DNA of 64,000 nucleotides from Saprospiraceae bacterium (GTDB lineage: Bacteria > Bacteroidota > Bacteroidia > Chitinophagales > Saprospiraceae). The position numbers were made by a program, and so were the translations under genes. This document shows positions 17,214 through 27,117 of the stretch, in pieces. Each line of letters begins with the position of its first letter. The first letter of the stretch is position 1. The stretch spans positions 62,001 to 126,000 of the forward strand of contig JAEUUP010000089.1 in NCBI GenBank assembly GCA_016787525.1, read 5' to 3'. The notes under the pieces are model-generated. The model was given only the letters and a program-made list of their open reading frames with translations, did no database searches and was not told where the DNA came from.

Positions 17214-19069
17214 TGATTTCCTGCTTTTGTTACTTGATAAAAATATTTCATCATATCCCAAGCCGATGTTGGGCAACGCTCTGCACACAAACCACAGTGC
17301 AAACACAAATCTTCGTCTTTGACCATCACACGCCCTGTTTTTAGGGTGTCAGACACATACAAATCTTGGGTCAAATTGAGCGCAGGCGCGAGCAAATGCT
17401 GACGCAAATCCGCTTCCTCTTCGTGATTGACGGTGAATGTGATACAGGTTGTCGGGCAAATATCCATACACGCATCGCACTCAATACAACGCGACTCTGT
17501 AAACACGGTTTGTACATCGCAATTGAGGCAACGTTGTGCTTCTTTGAAGCCCAAAAGCGGGTCATAGCCCAGTTCAACCTCTTTTTTGCGGTCTTTGAGC
17601 GTCATGGCTTTGTCTGCATGGGGTACTTTGTAGCGAATATCTGTCGTCACATCGTTGTCGTAAATCCATTCGTGGATGCCCATCTTTTGATTGATGAGAT
17701 TGGTGTATGGCGAAGGGCGATTCGTCAATGTTTCGCCTTGACAGAACAAATCAATCGAAATAGCAGCTTGATGCCCTTGCGCCACCGCGGTAATGACGTT
17801 CTTAGGACCTAAAGCCGCATCACCACCAAAGAACACTTTTGGCAAAGTGGATTGGAAGGTTTTGTCATTCAACACAGGCGTTTCCCATTTGTCGAACTCA
17901 ATACCCAAATCGCGCTCCACCCACGGAAAACTATTCTCTTGACCAATCGCTACCAATACGTCATCTGCCTCGAAAAATACATCAGGTTCACCTGTTGGCA
18001 CGAGCGAACGTCTGCCTTTTTCGTCGTAAACAGCTTGCACTTTCTCGAAAGTCATACCCCTCAGTACACCGTCCTCTACGACGAAAGATTTTGGCACATG
18101 ATTCTCATAAATCGGAATGTCTTCATGCACCGCGTCTTCGATTTCCCATGGCGAGGCTTTCATTTCCTTGCGTGGACTCCGCACCACCACACGTACATTC
18201 TCGCCACCCAAACGGCGCGACGTGCGGCAACAGTCCATCGCCGTATTACCACCGCCCAAAACGATGACGTTTTTGCCAATCTTATGCGTATGTTCAAAAG
18301 CCACAGAAGCCAACCACTCGATACCGACGTGGATATTCTTCGCCGCTTCTGCGCGACCTGGAATGTTCAAATCTTTACCTCTTGGCGCACCTGTTCCCAC
18401 AAAAACCGCATCGTAATCCTTAGTCAAAAGGTCGCGCATACTCGATACATAGGTCTTGAACTGCGTGTGAATGCCCATATTGAGGACAAAATTCACTTCC
18501 TCATTCAAAACTGCCTCAGGCAAACGGAACGATGGAATCTGCGAGCGCATCATACCGCCGCCCAAATCTTGCTCATCGAACAAATGGATTTCATAGCCCA
18601 GCGGCGCAAGGTCGCGTGCCACCGTCAACGAGGCAGGGCCGCCGCCAACAAGAGCCACCTTCTTTCCATTGGGTGCAAAAGGGCCTTGCGGCATCATCGC
18701 CGCCACATCTCCTTTGTTGTCCGCCGCCACACGTTTGAGACGACAAATGGCAACAGGCTCTTCTTCGACCCGACCACGACGGCAAGCAGGTTCGCAAGGG
18801 CGATCACATGTTCGTCCCAAAACACCAGGAAACACATTCGATTCCCAGTTGACCATATAGGCTTCGGAATAACGCTCTGCTGCAATCAGCCGAATGTATT
18901 CAGGCACAGGCGTATGCGCTGGACAGGCATACTGACAATCCACAACCTTGTGAAAGTATTCTGGATTCTTAATGTCGGTTGGTTTCACAGAATAAATGTT
19001 TGATAAATTAGGATTTGAAAAAATAATGGCGGCAAAAATAAGTAAAATACCTATATTTTTTAACGCCAC
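17195..19069 (-). CDS. GltD-like NAD(P)H flavoprotein with C-terminal ferredoxin domain
   Basis: 624 residues. An N-terminal Fe-S helical domain (DCQYACPAHTPVPEY, CDRPCEPACRR) precedes a glutamate-synthase small-subunit-like FAD/NAD(P)H reductase fold: FAD site VALVGGGPASLTVARDL, nucleotide site VIVLGGGNTAMDCCR. The end carries two [4Fe-4S] motifs, CIECDACMDICP and CLHCGLCAERCP. It is the first gene of the korAB operon and overlaps korA. The likely role is to pass electrons between ferredoxin-type centres and NAD(P)H, so the complex can couple 2-oxoacid oxidation to the nicotinamide pool. This is inferred from gene order. The start is uncertain; the first 20 residues (MALKNIGILLIFAAIIFS) look hydrophobic and may not be translated. 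Confidence 0.85.
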   Translation of the reverse strand: MALKNIGILLIFAAIIFSNPNLSNIYSVKPTDIKNPEYFHKVVDCQYACPAHTPVPEYIRLIAAERYSEAYMVNWESNVFPGVLGRTCDRPCEPACRRGRVEEEPVAICRLKRVAADNKGDVAAMMPQGPFAPNGKKVALVGGGPASLTVARDLAPLGYEIHLFDEQDLGGGMMRSQIPSFRLPEAVLNEEVNFVLNMGIHTQFKTYVSSMRDLLTKDYDAVFVGTGAPRGKDLNIPGRAEAAKNIHVGIEWLASVAFEHTHKIGKNVIVLGGGNTAMDCCRTSRRLGGENVRVVVRSPRKEMKASPWEIEDAVHEDIPIYENHVPKSFVVEDGVLRGMTFEKVQAVYDEKGRRSLVPTGEPDVFFEADDVLVAIGQENSFPWVERDLGIEFDKWETPVLNDKTFQSTLPKVFFGGDAALGPKNVITAVAQGHQAAISIDLFCQGETLTNRPSPYTNLINQKMGIHEWIYDNDVTTDIRYKVPHADKAMTLKDRKKEVELGYDPLLGFKEAQRCLNCDVQTVFTESRCIECDACMDICPTTCITFTVNHEEEADLRQHLLAPALNLTQDLYVSDTLKTGRVMVKDEDLCLHCGLCAERCPTSAWDMMKYFYQVTKAGNQCRKIG

Positions 19070-19584
19070 TCAACAATTTTAGAAAAAAGTACGGAAACGT
19101 TATCGGTATCACAGGCTCTGAATGCCCCCCTCAGTATTTTCACATATAAAATACAACCCGATAAGCTTACTTGTTTATCGTTTTTTGTTAGCCAACGTTA
19201 CAACTATCAATACTTCGGTCATTTTTTAGTTGAAAAACAGCGGCTTCACCGCCGAAAAAAATTAAAACCTCCATCCGAAAAGCCCACTCCGCCACCATAG
19301 ACGGCGTTATTAACGCTTAAAAAAACACCTAAGTATTGAACTATTTGAAGTTAAAATAACATGAGTTCGGGGATTTAATGTGTGATTAAGTACGCAAATG
19401 GGCGTTACGAGTCACCATTTTGCGCTTAGCCAATACCCAAATGGGCTTTGAACTCACGTTAAAATACAAATATTTGCTGTTAAGACACAAAGATAAGTTC
19501 ACCATCTGCAACAAGAGCCGTGACACAACGTTAGACAAACGCCCCCCTCAGTATCCAACATTCTATCATTCTAAAAATTCAACT
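19070..19584. other. 515-bp spacer between divergent genes
   Basis: It holds two decamers (19127, 19544) and must carry promoters for the Kor operon and the small membrane protein. I could not place a convincing promoter pair. The frame of the small membrane protein is open back to 19420, but the upstream part has no protein-like character and includes a decamer. Confidence 0.5.
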
Positions 19585-19878
19585 ATGTTATCCATTTTTA
19601 TTTTGGCGGGCATTGCCACCACATTTGCACGTACCGCTTTTGGCAAAGACCGCAGTCGTTTTGTATGGGGATTCATCGGCGTTGCGAGCTATTTTTTAAT
19701 GCAAGTAGTGGCAGGCATCGTCATTCGCTTCATTAATCCAGATTGGCTGACCAATCAAGGTATTCTTATAGGTGTTAGTTTGTTATCGGGTTTTATCGGT
19801 GTGGGCATTGCTTACTATATCTTATACAATTTGTCGGACCCAATCGAGGAAACGGATGCCGACCTTTTGGACAGTTAG
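19585..19878 (+). CDS. Small membrane protein, three predicted helices
   Basis: 97 residues from the ATG at 19585 (MLSIFILAGIATTFA). Three hydrophobic segments are visible: residues about 2-15, 26-46 (WGFIGVASYFLMQVVAGIVI in part) and 55-78. A short acidic tail (DPIEETDADLLDS) would lie in the cytoplasm. I do not recognise a family. The longer in-frame start at 19420 is rejected because the added part is polar and unlike a leader. It lies between the divergent Kor operon and the convergent T9SS gene. A decamer follows 21 bp after the stop. Confidence 0.6.
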   Translation: MLSIFILAGIATTFARTAFGKDRSRFVWGFIGVASYFLMQVVAGIVIRFINPDWLTNQGILIGVSLLSGFIGVGIAYYILYNLSDPIEETDADLLDS

Positions 19879-19966
19879 ATTCAGAATGCACAAATCTCCC
19901 CCCTCAGTAAATAACCTACTCAGCATAGCATTTTTTGTGTCATAATAACGTTTGTTTTTCAAGCAA

Positions 19967-20005
19967 AAAGCCATCTCACTGATAAAATATCAATGAGATG
20001 GCTTT
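19967..20005. terminator. Bidirectional terminator
   Basis: AAAGCCATCTCA-c-TGATA (19967-19984) pairs with TATCA-a-TGAGATGGCTTT (19988-20005) around loop AAA, with one mismatch. It serves the convergent genes on both sides. Confidence 0.8.
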
Positions 20006-20033
20006 GTTCAATAACAGGTTGGTTGATACCTAA

Positions 20034-23000
20034 TTATTCTAAAACGACCATTTTTTTAGAGGCACTTTGTCCTGCTGTTTCTAGGCTATAATAGAACACA
20101 CCATTGACCCTCAACTCTGCTTTATTAATGGAAATAGCATTGAACCCAGCTTTGTATTCACCATTGATGACTTTAACCACTCGACCGTCAATCGTTGTGA
20201 TGGTCAAACGTGCTGAACCGTCTTTTGGCAAGTTAAAGCCGATGATGGTTTCATTCGACACTGGATTGGGTTGATTTTGATAGAGCATAAAATCTTCCAC
20301 ATTCTGTTGGATGGTCGCACCTAATTGCCCTTGTGGTGTGGCTCTGTTGGTATTGACGCTCAACACATAAGTGTAAGGTGAATACCACACGCCTCCTAAA
20401 TTATCCGTTACCACAGCCCGCAAAGTGTAGTTACCCGAAGCGACATTGTTCCATGCGTATGTGTAAGGCGCAGTGAGGTCTTCACCCAACTTGACATTAC
20501 CTGCAAAGAATTCAACTTTAGCAACAGTGCGGCTGGTGAAAGCCACGACGGATGCCGTCAAGGTCAAGTTCGAGCCAGGAGCGAAAGTTTGTCCGTTGAG
20601 TGATGTCGTGAGAGCTACGGTGAATGTTTCCAAAACGTTGATATTGGCAATGGAACTGAATGTTGTCTCATTGCAATCGTCCACAGCTTCTGCTTGGATA
20701 TTGTAGTTGCCACCTGGCATGTTCAACCAATCGTAAGTGTATGGTGCCGAGTTATCAGTACCCAATAGTTGTCGAGATATCGTTCCTGTCTTTGTATTAC
20801 CGACCACCCAATAGAAATTGACACGTGAAATAGTGCCATCTGGGTCTGATGCTGTTGCAGACAAAGTGGTATTGGTGACGACAGTGGCTCCATTGGCAGG
20901 AGCTGTCAAGTTTACAGTGGGTAATTGATTGACACTTGTACTGACCGTTGCAGTGGTTGTTTTGGTACAACCATTGGCATCTGTCGCCGTGAATGTATAA
21001 GTGCGTGCAGTCAAATTATTGAATGTGCCAGAAGGGCTTTGAGAACCACCACTCGGTGAAATGGTGTAGGTGATTGCGCCTGTTCCGCCTGTTGCTGACA
21101 CGACGACTCTTCCGCTATTGCCACCGGCACATTTAACGTTGGTCACTGTGGGTGTGCCAAAAGTAATGGCGGTTGGTTGTGAGACTGTTGCCGTTGTTGT
21201 CGCTGTACAACCGCTTGCATCCGTGGCTGTAAAAGTGTAAGTCTGTGGGGTCAAATTATTGAATGTACCTGAGGGACTTTGTGTTCCAACTGAGGGGGCG
21301 ATGCTGTACGTTTTAGTTCCATTACCACCTGTTGCTAATACAACGACTCTACCATTGTTGCCACCATTACAACTCACGTTTGTTACTGAGGGGGTGCCAA
21401 ACGCTACTGTGTAAATTGTAACTGTTTTTTGGTCTGTTGCTGTTGTATTGGCTGCACAAGGCACATTTGATGTCAATTCGACTTTGATGACATCGCCATT
21501 GGCTAAGCTGCTTGATTGGTAGGTTGAACCTATTTCTCCAACTATCTCAACATTGTTTTTATACCATTTATACTGAGGGGTCGTACCACCATTGGTTGGT
21601 GTTGCTGTGAAAATGATTTGCGCCCCCGAACAAACTGCGGCGTTCGATGTAGCACCCAAAGACACACTAACTGGAATAGAAAAGCTGGCCGTCACAGTCG
21701 TCGGGGTTGTCAAATTAAGGGTTTGTGGATTGGTTGTTCCTGTCAAACCTCCAGTAAAGCCAGAGAATGAATAGCCTTGAGCTGGCGTAGCTGTGATGAC
21801 TACGTTGCCTGCATCATACATACCAGAAGCTGGTGTGATTGAGCCACAAACACTGTTGTTGACACCCGTTGTCAGTTGATATTTTGATGCAAAAGTAGCT
21901 GTGTAAGTTGTTGGACTGGCTGGTACGGTGATGGTGTGAGAAATAGCTCCTGCATCGGACCAATTAGAGAATGTGTGATTCGCATCTGTGGGTGTTTGTG
22001 GCGATGTTGTGGCAATGGTATGGTTCGTATTGACATCCCAAGTGAATGTTTTAGGACTTGTGTAGCTATTGCCATCCACAGTGATGCTCAAACCAACAGG
22101 AGCTGTTGTTATCGTAATATCGGCAGTTGGTACAGGCACAGTCGCTGTCCAGATGCCACGACCATGAGTTGAAGCAACAATGGTGTGGTCAGAAGCCCGA
22201 TATTTCAACTGTGTGGCTCTCGTTGTAGGAAATGTTGAGTTAGGCACCCATACTGTTGAAGAACCATTGAGCAAGTCCGTTTCCCAAACACCTGCTTCTG
22301 TTCCAGCATAGGCTTTTGTATTGTCGTTAGGGAAAAACATCACCCAACGTACTGGTATATCAGGCATATTACCTTCGATAGAAGTCCAAGTTGCACCGCC
22401 ATCTGTTGAACGCCAAATACTATTGGCACCGTAGTTGGAAAAAGATACGATAAGATTATTATCATCTGTCCCCACATTGATACAACTGACGTAAGCATTA
22501 GCAGGCATAGAGGCACTTGTGATGTTAGTTGCTACTGCCGAAGCCGTAACGTTGGCATTTGCAATCTTAACAATACGACCTGCTTCAGTACCGAAATACA
22601 CCAAATGATCTGTATAAGGTGATACTTTTACGGCACTGACAAATGCGCCATTAAAATTTGGAACAAGAATATTTGATGTCGTCGTTGCACTTGCAGGATT
22701 AATCCATCTCAAAAACCTACCAGCATTATGAGAAGCGTAAATAGCATTATTTTTGTCATCATAATCCCATGGATTGATAAACATACCCGCTGAAGTTGAG
22801 ACATTGACACTTGACCATGAATTACCACCATTTGTACTTCTTCTGTATTGATTGTACACATATGCACCAAATTGGTACTGAGGCTCATTTTGATCAATCG
22901 CTACAAAAGCACCATCCCCACCTGTGACTTCAGTACTCGTTGTCAAGCCTGCACCGTTCAACTGGTGGTTGCCATTGTCTTGTGCACCTGCTAAGAAGTA

Positions 23001-24497
23001 GTTTGTTGAAGTCGGGTGAATGGCAACAGAATAAAACTGTTTGAGGCGCAAGTTGGTGTTGCGGTCTCTGAAAGTTGCACCTTTATCAGTTGAATAGAAC
23101 ACGCCACCATCCGAAACAATAATCAATTTATTGCCTCCATCGTACCAAGCGATATTGTGCATGTCAGCATGGACATATTGACCTGTTGTACCGACCCACT
23201 CAGATATTTTTGAAAATGAAGAACCGCCATTCGTTGATTTAATAGCTTGAACGCCACCTAATATAACTGTATTAGCATCAGTTGGGTCAACAGCGAAAGC
23301 AATATCGTACCATGCCTGACTACCAAAATAGCCTGTATTAGTAGATGTTATAGCGGAAGTTGTCCATGTCGCACCACCATCTGTTGATTTGTGAATTTGA
23401 GTAATGCTGTAAGATGTTGTTGACTGTACAGCATAAACGGTATTGCCTGAGCAAGCCAATTCACATCTAACTTGACCTGTAGGAAAAGCGGTTGTTGCCG
23501 CTGTCCAACCACTTGAAGAAGTCACAATAGCAGGAACATCCGTATAACGATAAGCTGTAAGACCATCAATAGAAAACTGACCAACACTTAGATGTAAACG
23601 TCCCGTTGAACTGATTTCAAAATCCGTAGCATATTGCGACACACCTGTCGGTGTGATATTTGTCCATGTGCTACCACCATTTGTTGACCGCAAAAAACCA
23701 GTACCTCTTGTACTCAAATAGACATTACCTGAGGCATCGCATAAGATTTTACTGCAATAAACATAAGAAGATGTACTGGATAGTAAACTCCAAGTATTCC
23801 CACCATCAGTACTTTTGAATACGCCTACACCTTGTGCAGCATCTGCATTGAAAAAGGCCTCACCTGTGCTGAAATACATGATATTGGGATTAGTTGGGTC
23901 TTGACAAATACTGGTCACTGCTAAGTTGCTCAAATAGTCATTAACTAAAGTCCAATTAGGTGCAGAAGCCGTAATATCGGTCGTTTTCCAAATACCACCA
24001 TTTACACCACCGACGAATACCGTTTTACCTGTATTGTCACTTAAATCAACCCATACGGCGCGAATACGGCCTGCTGTGATGGCATTGTTTTGTCGTGTAT
24101 TACCATTCGATGGCCCAACAACATCCGAATAAGGCCCACGCTCTGTCCACGAAAGCGGTGTCAGAGCACTCCTATTGCCGATGGGTTCTTTCTTTGCCCT
24201 TTCCGTAATTTCAATGGCTTGCAACAGACGTTCAGTTGGTACGTAGCCCAACGAGAGATCTCTTGTTTGCTTAAACTCTAAGGCTGCTGCTTGGTCAGGA
24301 CCATCGTACATGTCGTGTTTCCTTTTACGCCTAGGTTTGCTTTCATCATCTTCTACTTTGAGTGAGGATGTAACTTTAGCACGAACTTTCGTTTCTTTTA
24401 GTCCATTGTTTTTAAAAGATTGGCAAGAGGAAAAAAGAAAAAAGAAAAGCGTGATGAGACTCAAGCCTGCTGCGAATCTATTGTTCAAATAAATCAT
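20034..24497 (-). CDS. T9SS-secreted BNR/sortilin-repeat protein with SprB-like and Ig-like repeats
   Basis: 1487 residues. The N-terminal hydrophobic segment ends in LFFFLFSSC, a possible lipobox with Cys25, which is odd for a T9SS cargo. A conserved GYVPTERLLQA segment and the WTERGP motif precede BNR-type 'STDGGATW' repeats (about 120-790). Next come an InlB-like B-repeat (ITPASGMYDAGNVVITATP), a PKD-like segment and two SprB-type repeats (about 1065-1225; NGGNNGRVVVLATGGNG). Two Ig-like domains and a type A T9SS sorting domain (NQPNPVSNETIIGFNLP to KKMVVLE) close the protein. It is paralogous to 30465-34400 over the N-terminal half. A surface role is inferred. The two SprB repeats differ in decamer content: the first has an exact copy (21384) and a near copy (21288), the second has neither. 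Confidence 0.88.
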   Translation of the reverse strand: MIYLNNRFAAGLSLITLFFFLFSSCQSFKNNGLKETKVRAKVTSSLKVEDDESKPRRKRKHDMYDGPDQAAALEFKQTRDLSLGYVPTERLLQAIEITERAKKEPIGNRSALTPLSWTERGPYSDVVGPSNGNTRQNNAITAGRIRAVWVDLSDNTGKTVFVGGVNGGIWKTTDITASAPNWTLVNDYLSNLAVTSICQDPTNPNIMYFSTGEAFFNADAAQGVGVFKSTDGGNTWSLLSSTSSYVYCSKILCDASGNVYLSTRGTGFLRSTNGGSTWTNITPTGVSQYATDFEISSTGRLHLSVGQFSIDGLTAYRYTDVPAIVTSSSGWTAATTAFPTGQVRCELACSGNTVYAVQSTTSYSITQIHKSTDGGATWTTSAITSTNTGYFGSQAWYDIAFAVDPTDANTVILGGVQAIKSTNGGSSFSKISEWVGTTGQYVHADMHNIAWYDGGNKLIIVSDGGVFYSTDKGATFRDRNTNLRLKQFYSVAIHPTSTNYFLAGAQDNGNHQLNGAGLTTSTEVTGGDGAFVAIDQNEPQYQFGAYVYNQYRRSTNGGNSWSSVNVSTSAGMFINPWDYDDKNNAIYASHNAGRFLRWINPASATTTSNILVPNFNGAFVSAVKVSPYTDHLVYFGTEAGRIVKIANANVTASAVATNITSASMPANAYVSCINVGTDDNNLIVSFSNYGANSIWRSTDGGATWTSIEGNMPDIPVRWVMFFPNDNTKAYAGTEAGVWETDLLNGSSTVWVPNSTFPTTRATQLKYRASDHTIVASTHGRGIWTATVPVPTADITITTAPVGLSITVDGNSYTSPKTFTWDVNTNHTIATTSPQTPTDANHTFSNWSDAGAISHTITVPASPTTYTATFASKYQLTTGVNNSVCGSITPASGMYDAGNVVITATPAQGYSFSGFTGGLTGTTNPQTLNLTTPTTVTASFSIPVSVSLGATSNAAVCSGAQIIFTATPTNGGTTPQYKWYKNNVEIVGEIGSTYQSSSLANGDVIKVELTSNVPCAANTTATDQKTVTIYTVAFGTPSVTNVSCNGGNNGRVVVLATGGNGTKTYSIAPSVGTQSPSGTFNNLTPQTYTFTATDASGCTATTTATVSQPTAITFGTPTVTNVKCAGGNSGRVVVSATGGTGAITYTISPSGGSQSPSGTFNNLTARTYTFTATDANGCTKTTTATVSTSVNQLPTVNLTAPANGATVVTNTTLSATASDPDGTISRVNFYWVVGNTKTGTISRQLLGTDNSAPYTYDWLNMPGGNYNIQAEAVDDCNETTFSSIANINVLETFTVALTTSLNGQTFAPGSNLTLTASVVAFTSRTVAKVEFFAGNVKLGEDLTAPYTYAWNNVASGNYTLRAVVTDNLGGVWYSPYTYVLSVNTNRATPQGQLGATIQQNVEDFMLYQNQPNPVSNETIIGFNLPKDGSARLTITTIDGRVVKVINGEYKAGFNAISINKAELRVNGVFYYSLETAGQSASKKMVVLE

Positions 24498-24684
24498 GTG
24501 GTTTTCATTTTAGGTTTGATAAAATAAAGTTTTCTTCAAGCTCCCAATATATGAACTATGCTAAAATAAAAGAAATTATAAGTGTTTTTTGATGACAATT
24601 TAACAGGAGTATGTTAGGACTCATCTTAGGGATAAGGGGCATCTATGAAAGCATAAAAAAGGGCTCAAGCTTCTCAAGCATTAG

Positions 24685-25074
24685 TCAAAGCCAAATTTTT
24701 ATCTTAACAGTCTTTATAGTCGTCAAATCATCATGATTAACAGCTGTGACAGTAACAGTAGCATCTGTCCAATCATTGACTTTTGATGTCCAAGAGGTAT
24801 TAAATGTATAGGTTTTGAGGTCATGTACTGAGGGGGTCTCTGAAAATAAAACGGCACCTGTTTTATCATCTGTAATTTTTATACTCAACGAGTGTAAGTT
24901 TTCATCATCAGAAGCTTCACCCTTGATGGTAATGACTTGTCCATTTGAGAATTGGTCATCCACAAGTGGTGCAGCGATTGTGACGGCTGGCTCGGACGCT
25001 TCTTTATTGCACGAAAAAGTAAAACAGACACTCAATAATAACATAACAGCCCAGAAGGTGTTTCTTTTGTTCAT
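24685..25074 (-). CDS. Small lipoprotein with an Ig-like (DUF4625-type) domain
   Basis: 129 residues. A lipoprotein signal (MNKRNTFWAVMLLLSVCFTFSC) is followed by one beta-sandwich-like domain with the sequence VTIAAPLVDDQFSNGQVITIKGE in two parts and SLSIKITDDKTGAVLF. This pattern fits DUF4625-type domains of Bacteroidota; function is unknown. It is upstream of the second T9SS gene on the same strand with a 187-bp spacer in which I see no clear signal. A decamer at 24836 encodes ETPSVH in a loop. Confidence 0.65.
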   Translation of the reverse strand: MNKRNTFWAVMLLLSVCFTFSCNKEASEPAVTIAAPLVDDQFSNGQVITIKGEASDDENLHSLSIKITDDKTGAVLFSETPSVHDLKTYTFNTSWTSKVNDWTDATVTVTAVNHDDLTTIKTVKIKIWL

Positions 25075-25294
25075 TTTAAGTCAATGATTTAAGTATGATT
25101 AAGTAATATTTTTCGACACTACTACTACCTACGAGTCAAAGCCCTATCTTAGTTTCTTTTACCTCAAAAATACTGAGGGGGGTAGATGTAAGTGTTAATA
25201 TTTCGTCAAAACTCAAATGCGATATGTCACAAAGGCTGTTTCCAACGCTTATAGTTTAAAATCGTATTCTATCATTCATTTTAATTCAAAAATT

Positions 25295-25966
25295 ATGAAA
25301 AAGACAATCATTCTACTCGTTTTCCTCTTAGTCAATGTGCTGGCATTCGGTCAAAACGTGGGCTTACGCATTGGCAGAAACATCTCTAATTTCAGCTTCA
25401 ACAAAGATTCATTGGCTTCATTAGGCATCACCAAAGATAACCTCGCTGGTTGGGCTGTTGCCATCCCCGTTGAATTCAAAGTCAATAAAAATATTTCAGT
25501 TCAAACCGATTTAGGATTTATACAAAAAGGATTTAAATCCGTCCAAAACGTCAATACAGGTTCCTCAACTGTTACAACAGAGTTGAAAAACTATACAAAC
25601 TATGCGATTCTACCCGTGATGTTGCGTTTCCATACCGCAGGACGTTTTCTGCAAGCCTATGCCAATGTGGGACCAGATGCGGCATTCGCCATCAATGCCA
25701 AATCAACAGGTACAACGACAACTGGCACAACCAAAACCGAAGTCAGTCAAGATGTCAGTTTAGAAGGCTCAAAACGATTGAGTGTGGGTTTGCAAGGTGG
25801 CGCAGGTTTGAAGTTCAAAGTGGGCAAGATTGCGTTGGTGCTAGATGGTCGTTTTTTAACAGATTTAAAAGACAGTGAAGGCAATTTCAATGTCCAAGGT
25901 CTAAAAGACAAAGCTTTTTCCACTAAAAACTGGGTGACAAGCTTTGGCGTTGTATTCGGTAGATAA
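25295..25966 (+). CDS. Outer-membrane beta-barrel protein (PorT/OMP_b-brl type)
   Basis: 223 residues from the ATG at 25295, which begins a clean signal peptide (MKKTIILLVFLLVNVLAFGQ). Alternating hydrophobic strands follow: NVGLRIGRNISNFSF, FKVNKNISVQTDLGFIQKG, ILPVMLRFHT, LQAYANVGPDAAFAI, LSVGLQGGAGLKFKVG, IALVLDGRFLTDL and a C-terminal VTSFGVVFGR. This is the usual small Bacteroidota beta-barrel domain. A frame upstream of the chosen start has no signal-like features. It is a single gene with a terminator directly after it; the ligand or partner is unknown. Confidence 0.78.
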   Translation: MKKTIILLVFLLVNVLAFGQNVGLRIGRNISNFSFNKDSLASLGITKDNLAGWAVAIPVEFKVNKNISVQTDLGFIQKGFKSVQNVNTGSSTVTTELKNYTNYAILPVMLRFHTAGRFLQAYANVGPDAAFAINAKSTGTTTTGTTKTEVSQDVSLEGSKRLSVGLQGGAGLKFKVGKIALVLDGRFLTDLKDSEGNFNVQGLKDKAFSTKNWVTSFGVVFGR

Positions 25967-25982
25967 AAGTTTGGTTTCAAAA

Positions 25983-26019
25983 ATAAAAGCCCAATTTCAC
26001 AACGAAGTTGGGCTTTTAT
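25983..26019. terminator. Bidirectional terminator
   Basis: ATAAAAGCCCAATTTC (25983-25998) pairs with GAAGTTGGGCTTTTAT (26004-26019) with one wobble. It lies between the convergent beta-barrel and Rpn-type genes and ends 1 bp before the latter's stop codon. Confidence 0.85.
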
Positions 26020-26020
26020 A

Positions 26021-26911
26021 CTATCCGTCAGTTCTTTCTTGTTTCCAAGTTTCTAAAATTTGGCGCACACGCGGAGCAGGTAATTTGACAATTTCGGCAA
26101 TCAAATCAATAGACAATCCTTTTTGCCACGCCGCATAAACAACTTCTATTTTTTCTTTCTCAATACCTTTCTCAATACCTCTTTCGATACCTTGAGATTC
26201 GCCTTCGCTCTTACCTCTTAGGTAGAGTGTATCTGTCGTAATATCGTATGTTATTGGCATGTCTTCTGTTATTTTTATTGTTAAATTTTCTACTTTTCTT
26301 AATCGTGACAAGATGATTAGTTGTTTGATGTACCTCGATAAATCACTTGCGCTCTGGCAGACGAGTTTCAATTGTCTCATTATCAACCGCAAAACGCTTT
26401 CTACTTGGTCGGGTGGATAGTTTGCTAAAATGGCGATGATAACCACATCTGGAACTTGAGATTGTAATAGAACTTGATAGTCCAAAGCGTGTATATCTAT
26501 CAAATCAAATCCACGATACACTTGATTGTCAGGAAGTTGCGTCAGCATACTGGGTTTTTCTGTACCTAAGTAAATCACCAAATGCTTGATTTCCATCTGT
26601 CGCAGATTCAAAGCGATACCATGATATTCAGCTTTGCGATACACCATATCTTTTTCATTTTCGGTTTGAAACTCCAAATGCAGTAAAAACTGTTCTTCAT
26701 CATCTGTTTCAACTTCATAGAAAAAATCCATCTCTCTTTCGAGCGTGGTTTGAAGTTTAGCTTTGTAGGGTTTGAACGACTTTATTTTTACGTTCAATCG
26801 CTCCTCAATCAAAGGTAAAAATATGGATTCAGCATTTTCCTTGAATATTTTGTCGTACAGATTTCCCTCTGGTATCTGTTTGTCGTTGTTCGTTTTTTGC
26901 TTTTTAGCCAT
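26021..26911 (-). CDS. Rpn-type PD-(D/E)XK nuclease family protein (second subfamily)
   Basis: 296 residues, not closely similar to the genes at 4800 and 36896. It shows the layout of Rpn-like 'cytosolic' proteins: NLYDKIFKENAESIFLPLIE, then a PD-(D/E)XK-type core EREMDFFYEV..QFLLHLEFQTEN with Asp and Glu in place, then RKAEYHGIALNLR. Near the end is a GIERGIEKGIEKEKIE coiled segment and a small helical domain that may bind DNA (IAEIVKLPAPRVRQILE). A nuclease role in recombination is by family analogy only. It is a single gene with its own promoter. Confidence 0.72.
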   Translation of the reverse strand: MAKKQKTNNDKQIPEGNLYDKIFKENAESIFLPLIEERLNVKIKSFKPYKAKLQTTLEREMDFFYEVETDDEEQFLLHLEFQTENEKDMVYRKAEYHGIALNLRQMEIKHLVIYLGTEKPSMLTQLPDNQVYRGFDLIDIHALDYQVLLQSQVPDVVIIAILANYPPDQVESVLRLIMRQLKLVCQSASDLSRYIKQLIILSRLRKVENLTIKITEDMPITYDITTDTLYLRGKSEGESQGIERGIEKGIEKEKIEVVYAAWQKGLSIDLIAEIVKLPAPRVRQILETWKQERTDG

Positions 26912-26959
26912 GTATGAGTTTTCTGAATAGTAGAGAGTTAAGACCTTGTTTACGCCAAC

Positions 26960-26995
26960 AAATATAAGCCTTTTGCAGAAAAAAACACGACAAAC
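26960..26995 (-). promoter_or_regulatory. Likely promoter of the second Rpn-type gene
   Basis: On the minus strand TTTG (26992-26995) and TATATTTG (26960-26967) are separated by 24 bp, slightly more than usual. The start codon is about 49 bp downstream. Confidence 0.45.
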
Positions 26996-27041
26996 AGCTT
27001 CTAAAAAATGAATGTATCGTCCGAATTTACTGAGGGGGGTA

Positions 27042-27070
27042 TTTGATTTCTCAAACAGCTATTATATTTG
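27042..27070 (+). promoter_or_regulatory. Promoter of rarA
   Basis: TTTG (27042-27045), 17 bp, TATATTTG (27063-27070) matches the Bacteroidota sigma consensus. The ATG is 47 bp downstream. A decamer (27028-27037) lies just upstream of the -33 element. Confidence 0.65.
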
Positions 27071-27117
27071 TCGAATCATTTCAATAGCATCAATCTATTC
27101 TTTACAAACTCACAGAT

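Noticed and set aside
17852-19003. A 383-codon rightward open frame
   Set aside because: It lies fully antisense to the GltD-like flavoprotein with all Fe-S and nucleotide motifs on the minus strand; the product has no domain-like features.
19420-19584. N-terminal extension of the small membrane protein
   Set aside because: The extra 55 residues are polar, contain a decamer, and precede an ATG that starts cleanly at a hydrophobic helix.
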